A stretch of 64,000 nt of DNA from contig JAHBTQ010000003.1 in assembly GCA_019638495.1 (NCBI GenBank), positions 124,001-188,000 on the forward strand. The letters run 5' to 3'. How positions within the stretch are numbered: position 1 is the first letter of the stretch; every line of letters begins with the position of its first letter. The notes beneath the pieces are model-generated. The model made no database searches. It was not told the origin of the DNA and was given only the letters and a program-made list of their open reading frames with translations. The stretch comes from Taibaiella sp. GTDB taxonomy: Bacteria; Bacteroidota; Bacteroidia; Chitinophagales; Chitinophagaceae. The position numbers were made by a program, and so were the translations under genes. Shown here piece after piece: positions 1-8,522 of this stretch.

Positions 1-1371
1 GCCAAGGGAGAGCTGGTGCCTTTTACTGCAAAGATCATTGCCCGCTCTGCCACACCTATTATACTCAGGAAGATAGGCTGGCGTAACGGTGACACAACAA
101 TGGATGTAAGGCTTGGTTTTGATTCATTAGTGACGCTGGAACACCTGGAGATAATTCGCGCAAATGAAAAGGTGACGCAGCCATACTGGCTGGAGTTTAA
201 TGCAAATAATGACCTTTACTACATGCCGCTGGATACCGCTGCGGGCCTGCCGGAGACTCCCAACGGACTTGTAGTGCCCATAACGCTGTTAGTGGGTGGG
301 GAGACAATGACTATCGATGTGCCGCTGTCCTACAAGCGACTGGACCCGGTGAAAGGAGACGTGGTAGAGCAGTTGCGCATTGTGCCCGACCTGACAATAG
401 AATTTACAGACAAAATTATAGTGGCGAAAGAAGATGGAAGTTGTAAGATCAGCGCGAGGCTGCATGCCTATGCTGATCTGAATGGATTGAACCTGAGAAT
501 GGCTTCAGACAAGTCAGGGGTGCTTCTTGAAGCATTTATCACCATGAAGAAAGGGGCCGATTCCCTGCTGACATTTAGTGTGCCTGCAGGGCGCGGCCCG
601 AGTGCCGAAAGGGATATGTATGTAGTGCCGGTGGCCGGGGTTCCTGATATGGGGACGCTAAACCTGATACAGTATGACCACCTGCCAACGCTTCAATATT
701 TTTCGAAACCCTTTACCCGGGTAATAGCTCCATCCTGGAAAAGCACGGCCAGGAAGATAGGATACCTGGAGGGGGCCGGAGACAAAGTGGCAGAGGTGCT
801 GCGGCAGGCCGGGCTGGAAGTAGATGTGCTGAAGCCAGAGGACCTTGCATCTGCAGACAGGCTCATGAAGTATGATGCAATACTAACCGGTGTGCGCGTG
901 GCCAATGCTGAAAAGCGAATGGCTTTGTGGATGCCGGTTCTACTCAAGTATGCCGAAAATGGAGGTACACTGGTGATGCAGTACAATACTGCACATGAGC
1001 TTGCAACAAAGAAGCTAGGGCCATATCCTTTTGACCTCTCGACAAAACGCGTGACCGAAGAAGATGCTGAGATGACGATAACCAAACCTACACACAGACT
1101 GCTGAACTATCCGAACAAGATAGAGAAAGCCGACTTTGATGGATGGGTGCAGGAGCGTGGTCTTTATTTTGCAAGCAAGTGGGATGACAAATACACCACG
1201 CTATTCAGCGCGCATGATACAGGAGAGGAGCCGCTGAATGGAAGCACCCTGTATGCACAGGTGGGTAAGGGACATTACGTGTATACTTCACTTTCTTTCT
1301 TCAGGCAGTTGCCGGCGGCGAACAAAGGCGCCATAAAGCTGTTGATGAATATGCTAAGTGTAGGTAAGTAG
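1..1371 (+). CDS. PIG-L family deacetylase-like protein, C-terminal part (5' end outside window)
   Basis: The reading frame is open from base 1, so this is the 3' portion of a longer gene; the GTG at 16 is an internal codon, not a convincing start. The visible part has a beta-rich region (about the first 240 residues) followed by a class I glutamine amidotransferase-like/ThuA-like domain containing KIGYLEGAGDK and later NGGTLVMQYNT, and ends with a conserved GKGHYVYTSLSFFRQLP tail. From memory this order matches the C-terminal half of the large Bacteroidota PIG-L (LmbE-like) deacetylases, whose zinc-dependent deacetylase domain sits at the N-terminus and would lie upstream of this window. I therefore infer a secreted or periplasmic N-acyl sugar deacetylase, but the catalytic domain is not visible here. 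An unrelated protein sharing only the C-terminal domains remains possible. Confidence 0.72.
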   Translation, partial: AKGELVPFTAKIIARSATPIILRKIGWRNGDTTMDVRLGFDSLVTLEHLEIIRANEKVTQPYWLEFNANNDLYYMPLDTAAGLPETPNGLVVPITLLVGGETMTIDVPLSYKRLDPVKGDVVEQLRIVPDLTIEFTDKIIVAKEDGSCKISARLHAYADLNGLNLRMASDKSGVLLEAFITMKKGADSLLTFSVPAGRGPSAERDMYVVPVAGVPDMGTLNLIQYDHLPTLQYFSKPFTRVIAPSWKSTARKIGYLEGAGDKVAEVLRQAGLEVDVLKPEDLASADRLMKYDAILTGVRVANAEKRMALWMPVLLKYAENGGTLVMQYNTAHELATKKLGPYPFDLSTKRVTEEDAEMTITKPTHRLLNYPNKIEKADFDGWVQERGLYFASKWDDKYTTLFSAHDTGEEPLNGSTLYAQVGKGHYVYTSLSFFRQLPAANKGAIKLLMNMLSVGK

Positions 1372-1380
1372 TAGCTTTGA

Positions 1381-2208
1381 TCAGCTATGGTGCTCGTGTA
1401 ATATGAGCATAGGTATGCGTGTAATAGCAGCTAATGCTTTGGTGTGGCTGCGATGGAAAAGACCCTCGAAGAGCGAATATTTTCCGTGAACAACAACTAG
1501 CCAGTCTACATTGTGCTCTGTGCAGAATCGATCTATTCCAAGGTCTATGTCTTCCTCGTACCGAAAGTGATAATGTGGGTTTGCGGGTGCAAGCGCTTTC
1601 TTTACCTGGTCCGGAATTACGGAGACATTATCTCGGTTTAAGACGTCCTTCTGTACATTCAGAACGTGCAGTGTAAGCTGAAGTCGTGTACAAAGCGCTG
1701 CAAACATATCGAGTGAGATTACGGTGTTTTCCCTCGCGATGTCCAGTGCAAAGCAGGCAGACCCCGGTGTTTTGTACTGGGTATCCGGCGGCACTGCAAT
1801 AATAGGAACACTGAGCTCATTGGCCGCCGTCTTCAGTGTGGAAAAGAACCATGCACTTGACTCAGTGGCGATGCTGTTCCCCAAAACCGCAAGTAGCGGT
1901 CGGCGGTGACTTTGTGCATAGTGCTCTACTATTTCAATAGCATTACCATAGATGACATGGCTGCTTATTGCTAACCCGGGATGCCTGGTGGCGATGACCT
2001 TTTCCAGCTCCCTGATTTTGTTTTCCGCGTCTACCTGGGCATCATTGATAATGGATGCCGGAGCTGGGACATCACCTATCATCAATGGCATTGAAAACGC
2101 ATTCATGATTACCAGATCGAGTCGCTGCGCAGCGGCGAGTGCTGCTGCGTAGTGTACTGCATTGTCTGCAACGGCAGAAAGGTCGGTAGCTGCGATGATG
2201 TAGGACAT
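1381..2208 (-). CDS. Universal stress protein with two tandem Usp domains
   Basis: Start set at 2208 (MSYIIAATDLS), because the Usp fold begins with this beta strand; the open frame extends 19 codons further upstream with no family resemblance. Two UspA-like halves are visible: residues about 1-135, starting IIAATDLS and ending IIAVPPD, and about 145-275, ending RIPMLILHEH. Each half has the alternating strand/helix pattern of the nucleotide-binding Usp fold. The G-2x-G-9x-G(S/T) ATP loop is degenerate in the first half (VLGNS) and weak in the second, so ATP binding is uncertain. The protein is cytoplasmic and has no obvious operon partner: it lies tail to tail with the deacetylase gene and is divergent from trmH. 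The family is linked to survival under stress; the specific role here is unknown. Confidence 0.85.
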   Translation of the reverse strand: MSYIIAATDLSAVADNAVHYAAALAAAQRLDLVIMNAFSMPLMIGDVPAPASIINDAQVDAENKIRELEKVIATRHPGLAISSHVIYGNAIEIVEHYAQSHRRPLLAVLGNSIATESSAWFFSTLKTAANELSVPIIAVPPDTQYKTPGSACFALDIARENTVISLDMFAALCTRLQLTLHVLNVQKDVLNRDNVSVIPDQVKKALAPANPHYHFRYEEDIDLGIDRFCTEHNVDWLVVVHGKYSLFEGLFHRSHTKALAAITRIPMLILHEHHS

Positions 2209-2347
2209 AGGCGCGGTTTTGTCTTTCCTAAAGTTACAAAGAACATTATTGGTAGCATATGACAAACATCATATGATGCTGAATTTAACAGAGGGTTCAA
2301 ATAGGGAGCGCGGTAGCTAATCCATTTCGGAAAATGATTTGAAACAT

Positions 2348-2355
2348 TATTTTTG
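2348..2355 (+). promoter_or_regulatory. TAnnTTTG -7 element for trmH
   Basis: TATTTTTG, a full match to the Bacteroidota -7 consensus TAnnTTTG. It ends six bases before the ATG at 2362, which implies a leaderless or nearly leaderless transcript. No clear -33 TTTG is seen. Confidence 0.5.
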
Positions 2356-2361
2356 CCCACT

Positions 2362-2976
2362 ATGACACCGGAAAGAGAAGCGAAGATCAGGAAGGTACTA
2401 AACAACAGGCAGGGTGGACTTGTGGTTGTTATGGAAAACGTGCAGGACCCGCACAATATATCTGCAGTGATGCGCACGTGTGACGCCGTAGGTGTACAGG
2501 ATGTTTTCGTCTTGAATAACACTATTCCTCTACATAAGAAGTTTGCCAAGAGCAGTTCTGCAAGTGCATTGGGCTGGCTTTCTGTGCATCAATACAGTGA
2601 TACCGCGGCTTGCATGGCGGCCGTAAAGCAATTGTGCGACAAGGTTTATGCAACACACCTGGGTGTGCAGTCCTCATCACTCTACGAGTTGAACCTTACC
2701 GGCCGGGTAGCGCTGGTGTTTGGTAATGAGCGGGAGGGTGTGACGGCTGATTGTCTTGCATATTGTGACGGTAATTTTATTATTCCGCAGGTGGGTATGG
2801 TGCAGTCCCTGAATATTTCCGTGGCCTGTGCCATTACATTGTACGAGGCATTCCGGCAAAGGAATGAGGCCGGGCTGTATTCGGGAAAGCCAACACTAGC
2901 TGAGTCTCGCTGGACGGATCTGGCTACGGGCTGGGGCTTGCTGAATGAACAAGGCGAGGTGGCATCTTCCGATTAG
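2362..2976 (+). CDS. trmH: tRNA (guanosine-2'-O-)-methyltransferase, TrmH-type SpoU enzyme
   Basis: A 204-residue SPOUT methyltransferase. The N-terminus (MTPEREAKIRKVLNNRQ) matches TrmH rather than RlmB. All three SpoU motifs are present: motif 1 around NVQDPHNISAVMRTCDAVG (residues about 28-46, with the catalytic-type arginine), motif 2 VFGNEREGVT, and motif 3 QSLNISVACAITLYE, which form the trefoil knot that binds AdoMet. The known TrmH role is 2'-O-methylation of G18 in tRNA. The ATG at 2362 is preferred over the TTG at 2353 because it fits the family start and lies just after a promoter element. A second SpoU enzyme, RlmB, is at 44413. A strong hairpin follows the stop. Confidence 0.9.
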   Translation: MTPEREAKIRKVLNNRQGGLVVVMENVQDPHNISAVMRTCDAVGVQDVFVLNNTIPLHKKFAKSSSASALGWLSVHQYSDTAACMAAVKQLCDKVYATHLGVQSSSLYELNLTGRVALVFGNEREGVTADCLAYCDGNFIIPQVGMVQSLNISVACAITLYEAFRQRNEAGLYSGKPTLAESRWTDLATGWGLLNEQGEVASSD

Positions 2977-2994
2977 AGGGTCCTGAAAGTAAGA

Positions 2995-3017
2995 TCGCCC
3001 CGGACATGCCGGGGCGA
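2995..3017. terminator. Hairpin between convergent trmH and trxA
   Basis: A perfect 9-base stem (TCGCCCCGG / CCGGGGCGA) with a 5-base loop ACATG sits between the two convergent stop codons. T-richness is modest and better on the minus-strand side (TTACTTTC after the stem), so it most likely ends trxA and may serve both genes. Confidence 0.65.
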
Positions 3018-3039
3018 ATACAAATAGAATCGGGGAAAA

Positions 3040-3360
3040 TTATCCCAGTATTTTCTGAATCTTCTTGTCGAACACGTTCTTTGGTGCCATGCCCAGTTGC
3101 TTGTCTACTACCTGGCCATCTTTAATGAACAGCACACATGGAATGCTGGTAACACCATAATTGATGCTAAGGTTAGGGTTTTCGTCTACGTTCACTTTGC
3201 CTACGTTCACTTTGCCTTCATATTCTTTCGACAGTGCGTCGATAGTGGGGCCTAGCGCAAGACAAGGACCACACCATGGTGCCCAAAAGTCGATCACGGA
3301 GAGCTTGTCTGCCTTTAGTACTTCTGCATCGAAGTTAGAATCAGTATACACTGCTGCCAT
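3040..3360 (-). CDS. trxA: Thioredoxin
   Basis: A 106-residue single-domain thioredoxin with the redox motif WCGPC (C30 and C33), the buried Asp region VIDFWAPW before it, and the cis-proline loop SIPCVLF after it; length and layout are those of bacterial TrxA. There is no signal peptide, so it should act in the cytoplasm as a general disulfide reductase fed by thioredoxin reductase (not in this window). An additional Cys lies directly after the cis-Pro loop (SIPC), seen in some thioredoxins. It is monocistronic: a -7 promoter element lies about 27 bases upstream and a hairpin follows the stop. Confidence 0.95.
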   Translation of the reverse strand: MAAVYTDSNFDAEVLKADKLSVIDFWAPWCGPCLALGPTIDALSKEYEGKVNVGKVNVDENPNLSINYGVTSIPCVLFIKDGQVVDKQLGMAPKNVFDKKIQKILG

Positions 3361-3386
3361 TGCTGAATTATTTTTTGAATGAAGGA

Positions 3387-3394
3387 CAAAGGTA
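3387..3394 (-). promoter_or_regulatory. TAnnTTTG -7 element for trxA
   Basis: On the minus strand the bases read TACCTTTG, a full consensus match, with its 3' end 26 bases upstream of the trxA start codon. No -33 TTTG at the expected spacing. Confidence 0.5.
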
Positions 3395-3584
3395 AATCAA
3401 ATTATGGCCCGTCTGAATAGAATAGCGATATGGGATTATAGCGTATTCACATTGCACCCACATTTTTGCAACTTCTTTAACATCGCAGGAGAACCTGTGC
3501 TGAAAATGTAAAAAAGTTTGGCACGATTATTTCAGTATACGTAATAAGCCTGTTATTTGGCTGAATGTTAAACCCTTGTGTGTT

Positions 3585-3716
3585 ATGGCCGGTGTTATGC
3601 TTTTGTTCGCTTTTTCTATGTCGCTGGTAATTAGGATCGTAGAAAAGAAGGTGCTTCCGGGAGAGGAAGCAGACCTCATCTCAAATGATCTGCAAGACCA
3701 GGGAGAGACCAAATAG
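3585..3716 (+). CDS. Possible small membrane protein (43 residues)
   Basis: A short open frame with ATG at 3585 encodes a hydrophobic N-terminal helix (AGVMLLFAFSMSLVIRI) followed by a charged tail (VEKKVLPGEEADLISNDL...), the layout of a small single-span inner-membrane protein with a cytoplasmic acidic tail. It sits in the otherwise empty 400-base gap between trxA and the S46 peptidase. The frame stays open upstream to 3504 but with no other ATG. No family is recognised and there is no homology evidence. A competing 61-residue frame on the minus strand looks less protein-like. Confidence 0.3.
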   Translation: MAGVMLLFAFSMSLVIRIVEKKVLPGEEADLISNDLQDQGETK

Positions 3717-3760
3717 CGATTCCCAAACCGGGATTTGCTTCCATCCTATGGAGGCCGTGG

Positions 3761-5941
3761 CTACTTCTTAATGATATTCATCTCATCAATAAGCCAGCCT
3801 GCACCACCAAATTTGTCTATAATGAATAGGGTGTAGCGGATGTCGACGGAGATATTCCTGCAACGGTTCGGATCGAAATAGTAGTCGCTCATAGTACCCT
3901 CATATGCACGGTCGAAGTTGGTGCCGATAAGTTCTCCATTTGCATTTAGCACGGGGCTGCCGGAGTTGCCGCCTGATGTGTGGTTTGACGCAGTGAATGC
4001 AAGTGGCATCACACCATTCACGCCCCAGCGGCCATAGTCTTTCTTTTCGTACAGTTCCTTCAGTTTCGCCGGCACTTTGAAGATGTCCGACTCAGGGTCG
4101 TCCAGTGCTACTGCTTCGCCAAGTGTGGTTTGGTAGGAGTATTTGGCTGGTCCGTCGGGGTCCAGGCCTTGTATCTTGCCATAGGTGAGGCGCAGCGTCA
4201 GGTTGGCGTCAGGATAGAACTGGCGCGTGCTTTGATGTGCCATCTGTGCCTTCATATAAAGGCGCTCCAGGTAACGCATGTCGGTTTTGTAGTTTGTGAG
4301 TCCGGGCGACACATTGTTCTCGCGTTCCTTGTTTACTGCGTCGTAGAGCATGTAGGCAGGGTCATTGATCAATACAAACGTGTCGGCAGCGCCTGCTTTT
4401 GCAGCCCATTCTTCAAGTTTTTCCTTTGAAGTGAAAATGGAGTTCGCATACACATCATCAGCCCATTTTTCCATCTTCTTTTTGTGCTCCTTGTATTGTG
4501 TGCTGTAATATTCAGGTAGGGTAGAAGCGCACTTTGAGAAATATAGCTTCATCAATGCGGCAAACACATCTTTGTCGGTAGCGGCGTCGTAGTTCTTATA
4601 GAAGCCTTCCTGAGCTTTTACAAGTTTTGAAACTGTGTCTGTAAATGAAACCCGGTGTTTCTCCAGTCGTGCCACCTTCAGAAGTCTGTCAGTAAAAGCC
4701 GCCTGCTGAATGAGTTCAATAGCCAGCACAGTCTCGCGCAGGTATTGGTCTTCTTCAACAAGTTTGTCGGCATTGCCGGCGGCAGTTTGCATTTTGGGTA
4801 GCAGGCTGTCTGCCCAGGGATAGTTACGGTCTGCCCGTGTCCAAGCCTGGAACCTCTTTTCGTAGGTTTCTTTTTTCGTCGTTACGTCGTTCAGCTTCAG
4901 TCCCTTCACTTCGCCTTGCCACTTTTTCCAGCCGTTGGCTACACCTGCGCGTTTTGAAGTGTATTTCAGGAAGATGTCCCTATCTTCAGTCATGTGTTTT
5001 GTCCAGACGTCAAGTTTTTTGGTACGTGCGTCGATTGCAATCGGATCTGCAATTTCATAGACATGCTTCAGTGCAAAAGATGAAATGTATTCGTTTGTGG
5101 TGCCCGGGAAGCCATAGACCATTGTGAAGTCTCCCTCCTTATAGCCGTTGATGTTGATATTGAAATATTGGTCTGCATCGTACGGTTTGTTATTAGCAGC
5201 ATAGTCGGCCGGTTTATTGTCTGCGCCGGCATATATTCTAAAAATGCTAAAGTCGCCGGTGTGCCTCGGCCATGCCCAGTTCTCCACATCTCCACCAAAG
5301 GCCCCGATCCCGTTTGGTGGGAACCCGACAAACCTGATGTCGCGGAAGGTTTCTGAGATAGCAGCCCAATATTCATTGCCTTTAAAGAATGCTTTAATGT
5401 TTACGTCAAGACCGGTGGCTTTCCCCAATTCCTGCTCGGTGCTCTTTATACGCGCGTCCACTATGCTGTCCCTTACTTTGTCGTTCAGGGTGTCTGCAAG
5501 GCCGTCGGTGATCTTTTGTGTTACATTTTCAATTTTTCTTATAAATGTAACTGTGAGACCTTTTACCGGTTGTTCCTCACTCATGTTCCCGGCCCAGAAG
5601 CCATTAGCGAAGTAGTCTTTTTCAGGACTACTGAGCGACTGAGCGCTGCCGTATCCACAATGATGATTTGTGAGGATCAGCCCTTTGGGCGAAATGATCT
5701 CGCCCGTGCACCCCTTACCAAAAAGTACGATGGCATTATTTAAACCTGTTCCTTTTTCGTTATATATGCGGTCTATAGCGATCTGAAGCCCTGCTTCCTT
5801 CATCGCCCGCTCCTGGTCTTTAAGCTTTGGAGGCATCCACATTCCTTCTTTTGCGGAAGCGGAAAATCCGAGGGCAAAGATTGATAAACTTACAGTTGAA
5901 AAAACGGTGTAAAGTGGCGACAGCAGGCGCTTTCTTGTCAT
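3761..5941 (-). CDS. S46 family dipeptidyl-peptidase, DPP11-like (Asp/Glu-preferring)
   Basis: A 726-residue secreted serine exopeptidase of the S46 (DPP7/DPP11) family. A signal peptide covers about residues 1-30 (ending SASA). The chymotrypsin-like catalytic parts are visible: TNHHCGYG with the presumed catalytic H94, and GGNSGSP with S660. The residue 18 after the catalytic serine is R678 (NFDRAYEG). In the characterised Porphyromonas enzymes that position is Arg in DPP11, which prefers Asp/Glu at P1, and Gly in DPP7, so acidic specificity is inferred. The helical cap domain lies between (about 290-560). Such enzymes sit in the periplasm and trim peptides to dipeptides for uptake. It stands alone, with no transporter beside it. 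Confidence 0.92.
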   Translation of the reverse strand: MTRKRLLSPLYTVFSTVSLSIFALGFSASAKEGMWMPPKLKDQERAMKEAGLQIAIDRIYNEKGTGLNNAIVLFGKGCTGEIISPKGLILTNHHCGYGSAQSLSSPEKDYFANGFWAGNMSEEQPVKGLTVTFIRKIENVTQKITDGLADTLNDKVRDSIVDARIKSTEQELGKATGLDVNIKAFFKGNEYWAAISETFRDIRFVGFPPNGIGAFGGDVENWAWPRHTGDFSIFRIYAGADNKPADYAANNKPYDADQYFNININGYKEGDFTMVYGFPGTTNEYISSFALKHVYEIADPIAIDARTKKLDVWTKHMTEDRDIFLKYTSKRAGVANGWKKWQGEVKGLKLNDVTTKKETYEKRFQAWTRADRNYPWADSLLPKMQTAAGNADKLVEEDQYLRETVLAIELIQQAAFTDRLLKVARLEKHRVSFTDTVSKLVKAQEGFYKNYDAATDKDVFAALMKLYFSKCASTLPEYYSTQYKEHKKKMEKWADDVYANSIFTSKEKLEEWAAKAGAADTFVLINDPAYMLYDAVNKERENNVSPGLTNYKTDMRYLERLYMKAQMAHQSTRQFYPDANLTLRLTYGKIQGLDPDGPAKYSYQTTLGEAVALDDPESDIFKVPAKLKELYEKKDYGRWGVNGVMPLAFTASNHTSGGNSGSPVLNANGELIGTNFDRAYEGTMSDYYFDPNRCRNISVDIRYTLFIIDKFGGAGWLIDEMNIIKK

Positions 5942-6044
5942 GTTTGTATTTTGATTTGCGGAAATAAATATACACCTTTGCTGGTAAAGTTTTCGGCTAT
6001 TTACTTATATTAGCGGAATAATAGGATTATATCTTGACGGGAAT

Positions 6045-8081
6045 ATGAAAAAATGCTTACTAACCTTGGCGGTGCTATTTGCATCGCAGATGAGTTTATT
6101 TGCGCAGACTTTGTTCACTGGACCGGACACAGTGTGCGTGAATCAGCCTATCGAACTCAAAAGCAATGTTTTTGACGGCCAATCATATTTCTGGGGATTT
6201 TGTTCAGGATTTCTGTTCAACGCGCCTGCCGGTACCAATATGGGCAGTGCGTATTCGCTTAAGGGACCTTCGGGCATTGATGTGATCAACGATAGCGGAA
6301 TGTATTACGGTTTTGTAATCAACTCCCGTACTACTGAGCTTATTCGTCTTAACTATGGCCGCAGCCTGAATAATACACCCACTGTAACCAACCTGGGAAA
6401 CCTGACAAATGGTCTTCCCGTGAATCCGACCACGCTTTACATGCTGCATGATGTGTTTTCGCACAAATGGTTCTTATATGTGGCTGGTGGTTTTACAAAT
6501 GCAACATCCCAGTTGGCACGTATCGACTTTGGGCCGCGCCTGAGCAATAACAAGCCCAATATTGCCAATTTCGGCAATCCCGGAGGCTTACTTAGCTATC
6601 CTAAGGGCCTGTTTGTAGCCCAGGACCAGACATCTAACAACTGGTATGGCTACGTGGTAAACTATAATAATGGTGAACTGATTCAGCTCGATTTTTCCTT
6701 CAACCCGTCTATTACACCACTGGCAAAAAGCTACGGAAATGTAAACACAGAGATGAATTTCCCATCAGATCTGGCAGCTATCTATGACGCAGGCAACTGG
6801 CATTTCTTTGTCACAAACTTTGGAAACAGCACCCTGGTGCGCATAGACATGGGGGCAAACCTGAACCCGGTGACACCAACGGCTACTAACCTTGGCGACT
6901 TCCTTTTCAGGATATTAAAACCATCATCGATTACTCTGGTACGTGACTGTAACTATATCCATTCTTACATCACAGATAGCACAACAAGTCAGTTGGTGGA
7001 GGTTCGCATGCCTGCTGCGATAGGGCCTTATACCGGTATCAGCTACAGCGTAGTTGGTGGTATGAATTTCCCTTCCAGCATTTCCAGCATTGTGCGCGAC
7101 AAGGACAGTGTTTACGGCTTTATCACCAATGGCCTGGATACGTCAATAACAAAGATCACTTTTGGTAACTGCAGCAACTCAACAATTCCATCATTTACAG
7201 ATGTTGCACCGCCTAAATTTTCTTACAATGCTCCCGGTATCTACAATGTATACTATGTTGTAGACGAGGGCTTGCCTACGCAGCGTGCAGATTGCCGCGA
7301 CATTACGGTTCTGCCACCGCCTACATTGTACAGGCCAAATGACACATCGCTTTGTATGGGTGATACTTTGAGGCTCTACGCGGTGTCGACACTTGCTGAT
7401 TCTATCCGCTGGTCTGCCGGCCATAATATCGACACATCAAACGAATTTTTTGACTCAGTTCGCGTTTATCCTACGCACTCTACAACATACCGTTACACAC
7501 TTTACTATCCGTTTGGCTGCATCGTAGATACAGCGATCAACATTCGTGTTGTAAAGGTGAAAGCAGATGCAGGTCCGGACAGGTTTATCCGCGACGGTGC
7601 GTCATCAATTGTCGGAGGTCCAAACACATCAGAGGGCAGGTACAGGTATCAGTGGGAACCATTCCAGTTCATGAACGATAGTACCGTTCCTAATCCGTAT
7701 GTGAACCCACCATATGACTTCACCTATTACTTAACGGTCACGGAGCAGGGTGAGGGCTACCAATGTAGTGCAAAAGATACGGTGACAGTGCGCGTTCAGT
7801 GCGGCGATTTTTACCTGCCCAACGCATTTGTACCTACAAGTACACATTCAGGCAGTAACAGGTTTGGTATTCTCAATAACAATGTCATAAAACTGAACTA
7901 TTTCCATATCTACAACCGCTATGGGCAGCTTGTGTTCAGCACTACTGATCCAACGCAGGGTTGGGATGGGATATTCAATGGTTCGCTTGCTGAAGAGGGG
8001 GTGTATGTCTGGGTAGCAGACGGATTCTGTTTATCGGGACGCCCGATAAAAAAGCAAGGTAACGTGACGCTGTTGCGTTAG
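6045..8081 (+). CDS. Secreted protein with gliding-motility-type C-terminal (T9SS type B) sorting domain
   Basis: A signal peptide (MKKCLLTLAVLFASQMSLFAQ) leads into a 678-residue extracellular protein. Residues about 75-380 carry five or so repeats of about 60 residues with the pattern LxxPxxLxxxxDxxxWxxYVxN...LxRIDFG, suggesting a beta-propeller. Residues about 385-500 form one or two Ig/PKD-like beta sandwiches (FTDVAPPKFSYNAPGIYNV...). The last 90 residues (FYLPNAFVPTSTHSGSNRFG ... YNRYGQLVFST ... GWDGIFNG ... GVYVWVADG) match the gliding motility-associated C-terminal domain, which in Bacteroidota directs export and surface attachment by the type IX secretion system. The ligand or substrate is unknown. 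The gene is monocistronic, divergent from the S46 peptidase. Confidence 0.85.
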   Translation: MKKCLLTLAVLFASQMSLFAQTLFTGPDTVCVNQPIELKSNVFDGQSYFWGFCSGFLFNAPAGTNMGSAYSLKGPSGIDVINDSGMYYGFVINSRTTELIRLNYGRSLNNTPTVTNLGNLTNGLPVNPTTLYMLHDVFSHKWFLYVAGGFTNATSQLARIDFGPRLSNNKPNIANFGNPGGLLSYPKGLFVAQDQTSNNWYGYVVNYNNGELIQLDFSFNPSITPLAKSYGNVNTEMNFPSDLAAIYDAGNWHFFVTNFGNSTLVRIDMGANLNPVTPTATNLGDFLFRILKPSSITLVRDCNYIHSYITDSTTSQLVEVRMPAAIGPYTGISYSVVGGMNFPSSISSIVRDKDSVYGFITNGLDTSITKITFGNCSNSTIPSFTDVAPPKFSYNAPGIYNVYYVVDEGLPTQRADCRDITVLPPPTLYRPNDTSLCMGDTLRLYAVSTLADSIRWSAGHNIDTSNEFFDSVRVYPTHSTTYRYTLYYPFGCIVDTAINIRVVKVKADAGPDRFIRDGASSIVGGPNTSEGRYRYQWEPFQFMNDSTVPNPYVNPPYDFTYYLTVTEQGEGYQCSAKDTVTVRVQCGDFYLPNAFVPTSTHSGSNRFGILNNNVIKLNYFHIYNRYGQLVFSTTDPTQGWDGIFNGSLAEEGVYVWVADGFCLSGRPIKKQGNVTLLR

Positions 8082-8111
8082 AACGGCCGTTAATCTAAAT
8101 ATTGTGGTAAA

Positions 8112-8408
8112 GTGGCAGCTTTTTTCTTTCAGTTGGAATTGCCCGAAATGAGTGATGTTATCGCTGCGGTGATACCTGTGCACAGGTTGCATATCAACAA
8201 ATTGTTTGCTGAGGGTAGGATATTGTCCTATAGTGTTTCTATGAGTCGCAGCACCATTTGGGTAGTGATAAATGCAGAGGACGAGCCCGAGGCAAACGAA
8301 CTTGTATTATCGTTTCCGCTTTATCCACATTTTACAGAAGTGACGTGCACTCCACTCCTGTTTCACAATACGCTGCCGGCAACCATGCCCGGTATGTCGC
8401 TCAACTAG
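8112..8408 (+). CDS. Small protein resembling muconolactone-isomerase-like dimeric alpha/beta barrels
   Basis: A 98-residue protein 30 bases after the previous stop. The pattern FQLELPEM, then HRLHINKLFAEGRILSYSVS, then STIWVVINAEDEPEANELVLSFPLYP, resembles the muconolactone delta-isomerase/YCII-type ferredoxin-like fold (first strand, helix with HxxxxxLF, GxIxxY strand, WxxxxAxDxxEA helix). The GTG at 8112 is preferred because an ATG at 8148 would remove the first strand. Catalysis is not predicted: similar small proteins occur without pathway context. It lies 114 bases upstream of ahpC and could share a transcript with the upstream gene. Assignment rests on fold-like pattern only. Confidence 0.55.
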   Translation: MAAFFFQLELPEMSDVIAAVIPVHRLHINKLFAEGRILSYSVSMSRSTIWVVINAEDEPEANELVLSFPLYPHFTEVTCTPLLFHNTLPATMPGMSLN

Positions 8409-8522
8409 TTGATTCTCTGAATTGAAATAGCCTATTCTCGGATAGGCAAACACGATGATGCGCGTCATGCTTTTTTATGGAGTATGAGCGATATTTGCAC
8501 ACGAAAAAAACATACAGTAAAA

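Noticed and set aside
3527..3712. 61-residue minus-strand frame in the trxA-S46 gap
   Set aside because: Serine-rich, no recognisable fold or start signal; the opposite-strand 43-residue frame has a more plausible membrane-protein pattern.
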